Part shown: positions 63,703 to 64,000 of the stretch, piece after piece
Layout of the letters: the number at the start of each line of letters is the position of its first letter
Position numbering within the stretch: the first letter of the stretch is position 1
From: Ovis canadensis
Lineage: Eukaryota; Chordata; Mammalia; Artiodactyla; Bovidae
Assembly: GCF_042477335.2 (NCBI RefSeq)
Contig: NC_091249.1
Location: 51,878,001-51,942,000 of the forward strand
DNA length: 64,000 nt
Direction of reading: 5' to 3'
Translations under genes and position numbers: made by a program
Notes under the pieces: model-generated
Seen by the model: only the letters and a program-made list of their open reading frames with translations
The model's database searches: none
Told to the model about the DNA's origin: nothing

Positions 63703-64000
63703 GTGGGTGTCCCCTCATGAGAGTCCCACATCTGCCTCCTTAGGGGCCTAGGAGACCCCAAGGCTACTTGATGACGGAGTTCTGGAAGGATGGTGGTTAG
63801 GGCATTGATAACATGGGTCCTTAGGACTCTTCAACAGGGGACAGTGGAAGTCTCTGAACTATTTCAGAAAACCCAACAGAAATCGTTAGTTTATCTGAGA
63901 TCATTTACGTTTAGTTTTCGATTTACTTTTCTATTTTGAATGTTTAAGACATTTTAAGATGTTTTCAAATGTATAGAAAAGTTCTAAGAACAGTATAAAG
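63703..64000 (+). other. RMND5B: RMND5B intron 2 (start)
   Basis: Non-coding sequence after the donor, AT-rich towards the window end; no repeat named. Confidence 0.6.

Overview
The window is mammalian nuclear DNA from a ruminant, most likely a bovid. This rests on the repeats: at least twelve BovB (RTE-type) LINE copies, L1 with a ruminant-type 3' end, the tRNA-Glu-derived Bov-tA and BOV-A2 SINEs, and older CHR-type SINEs. There are no bacterial-type operons, CRISPR arrays or rRNA genes. I cannot tell cattle from sheep or goat by reading alone.

Layout. 1-6.9 kb is an L1 remnant (ORF1 tail, ORF2, 3'UTR) broken by two BovB insertions. 7.5-11 kb carries LTR remnants of endogenous retroviruses without coding capacity. 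11-13.1 kb is a BovB inserted beside another BovB. 13-20 kb is mostly unique sequence with SINEs and a small orphan CpG cluster at 18.0-18.15 kb. 21-29.4 kb is a deep nest: an ancient L1M, a rearranged older BovB, and a full-length BovB (24.85-28.95 kb) with a 10-bp target-site duplication that itself holds a twin-primed BovB. 29.4-43 kb is intergenic, with ancient L1M pieces, CHR SINEs and four more BovB copies.

From about 43 kb the character changes to gene-rich, CpG-island DNA without BovB. N4BP3 (NEDD4-binding protein 3, + strand) has its CpG island and non-coding first exon at 43.1-43.7 kb, coding exons at 49.49-51.91 kb giving 543 residues, and a proximal poly(A) signal at 52,257. RMND5B (a GID/CTLH ubiquitin-ligase subunit, + strand) has its CpG-island promoter near 59.1 kb and its first coding exon at 63,564-63,702; the rest lies beyond the window. 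The two genes are head-to-tail. Both belong to ubiquitin biology (a substrate/adaptor of NEDD4-type ligases and an E3 subunit), but I see no sign of shared control.

I found no new multi-gene system. The most unusual items are structural: an inverted duplication in an old BovB that looks like multi-step template switching, a textbook twin-primed BovB, a second small 97%-identical inverted copy downstream of N4BP3, and a weak-then-strong pair of in-frame start codons in N4BP3, the second of which would expose an N-myristoylation signal. All repeat-family names and consensus comparisons are from memory and were not checked against a database.
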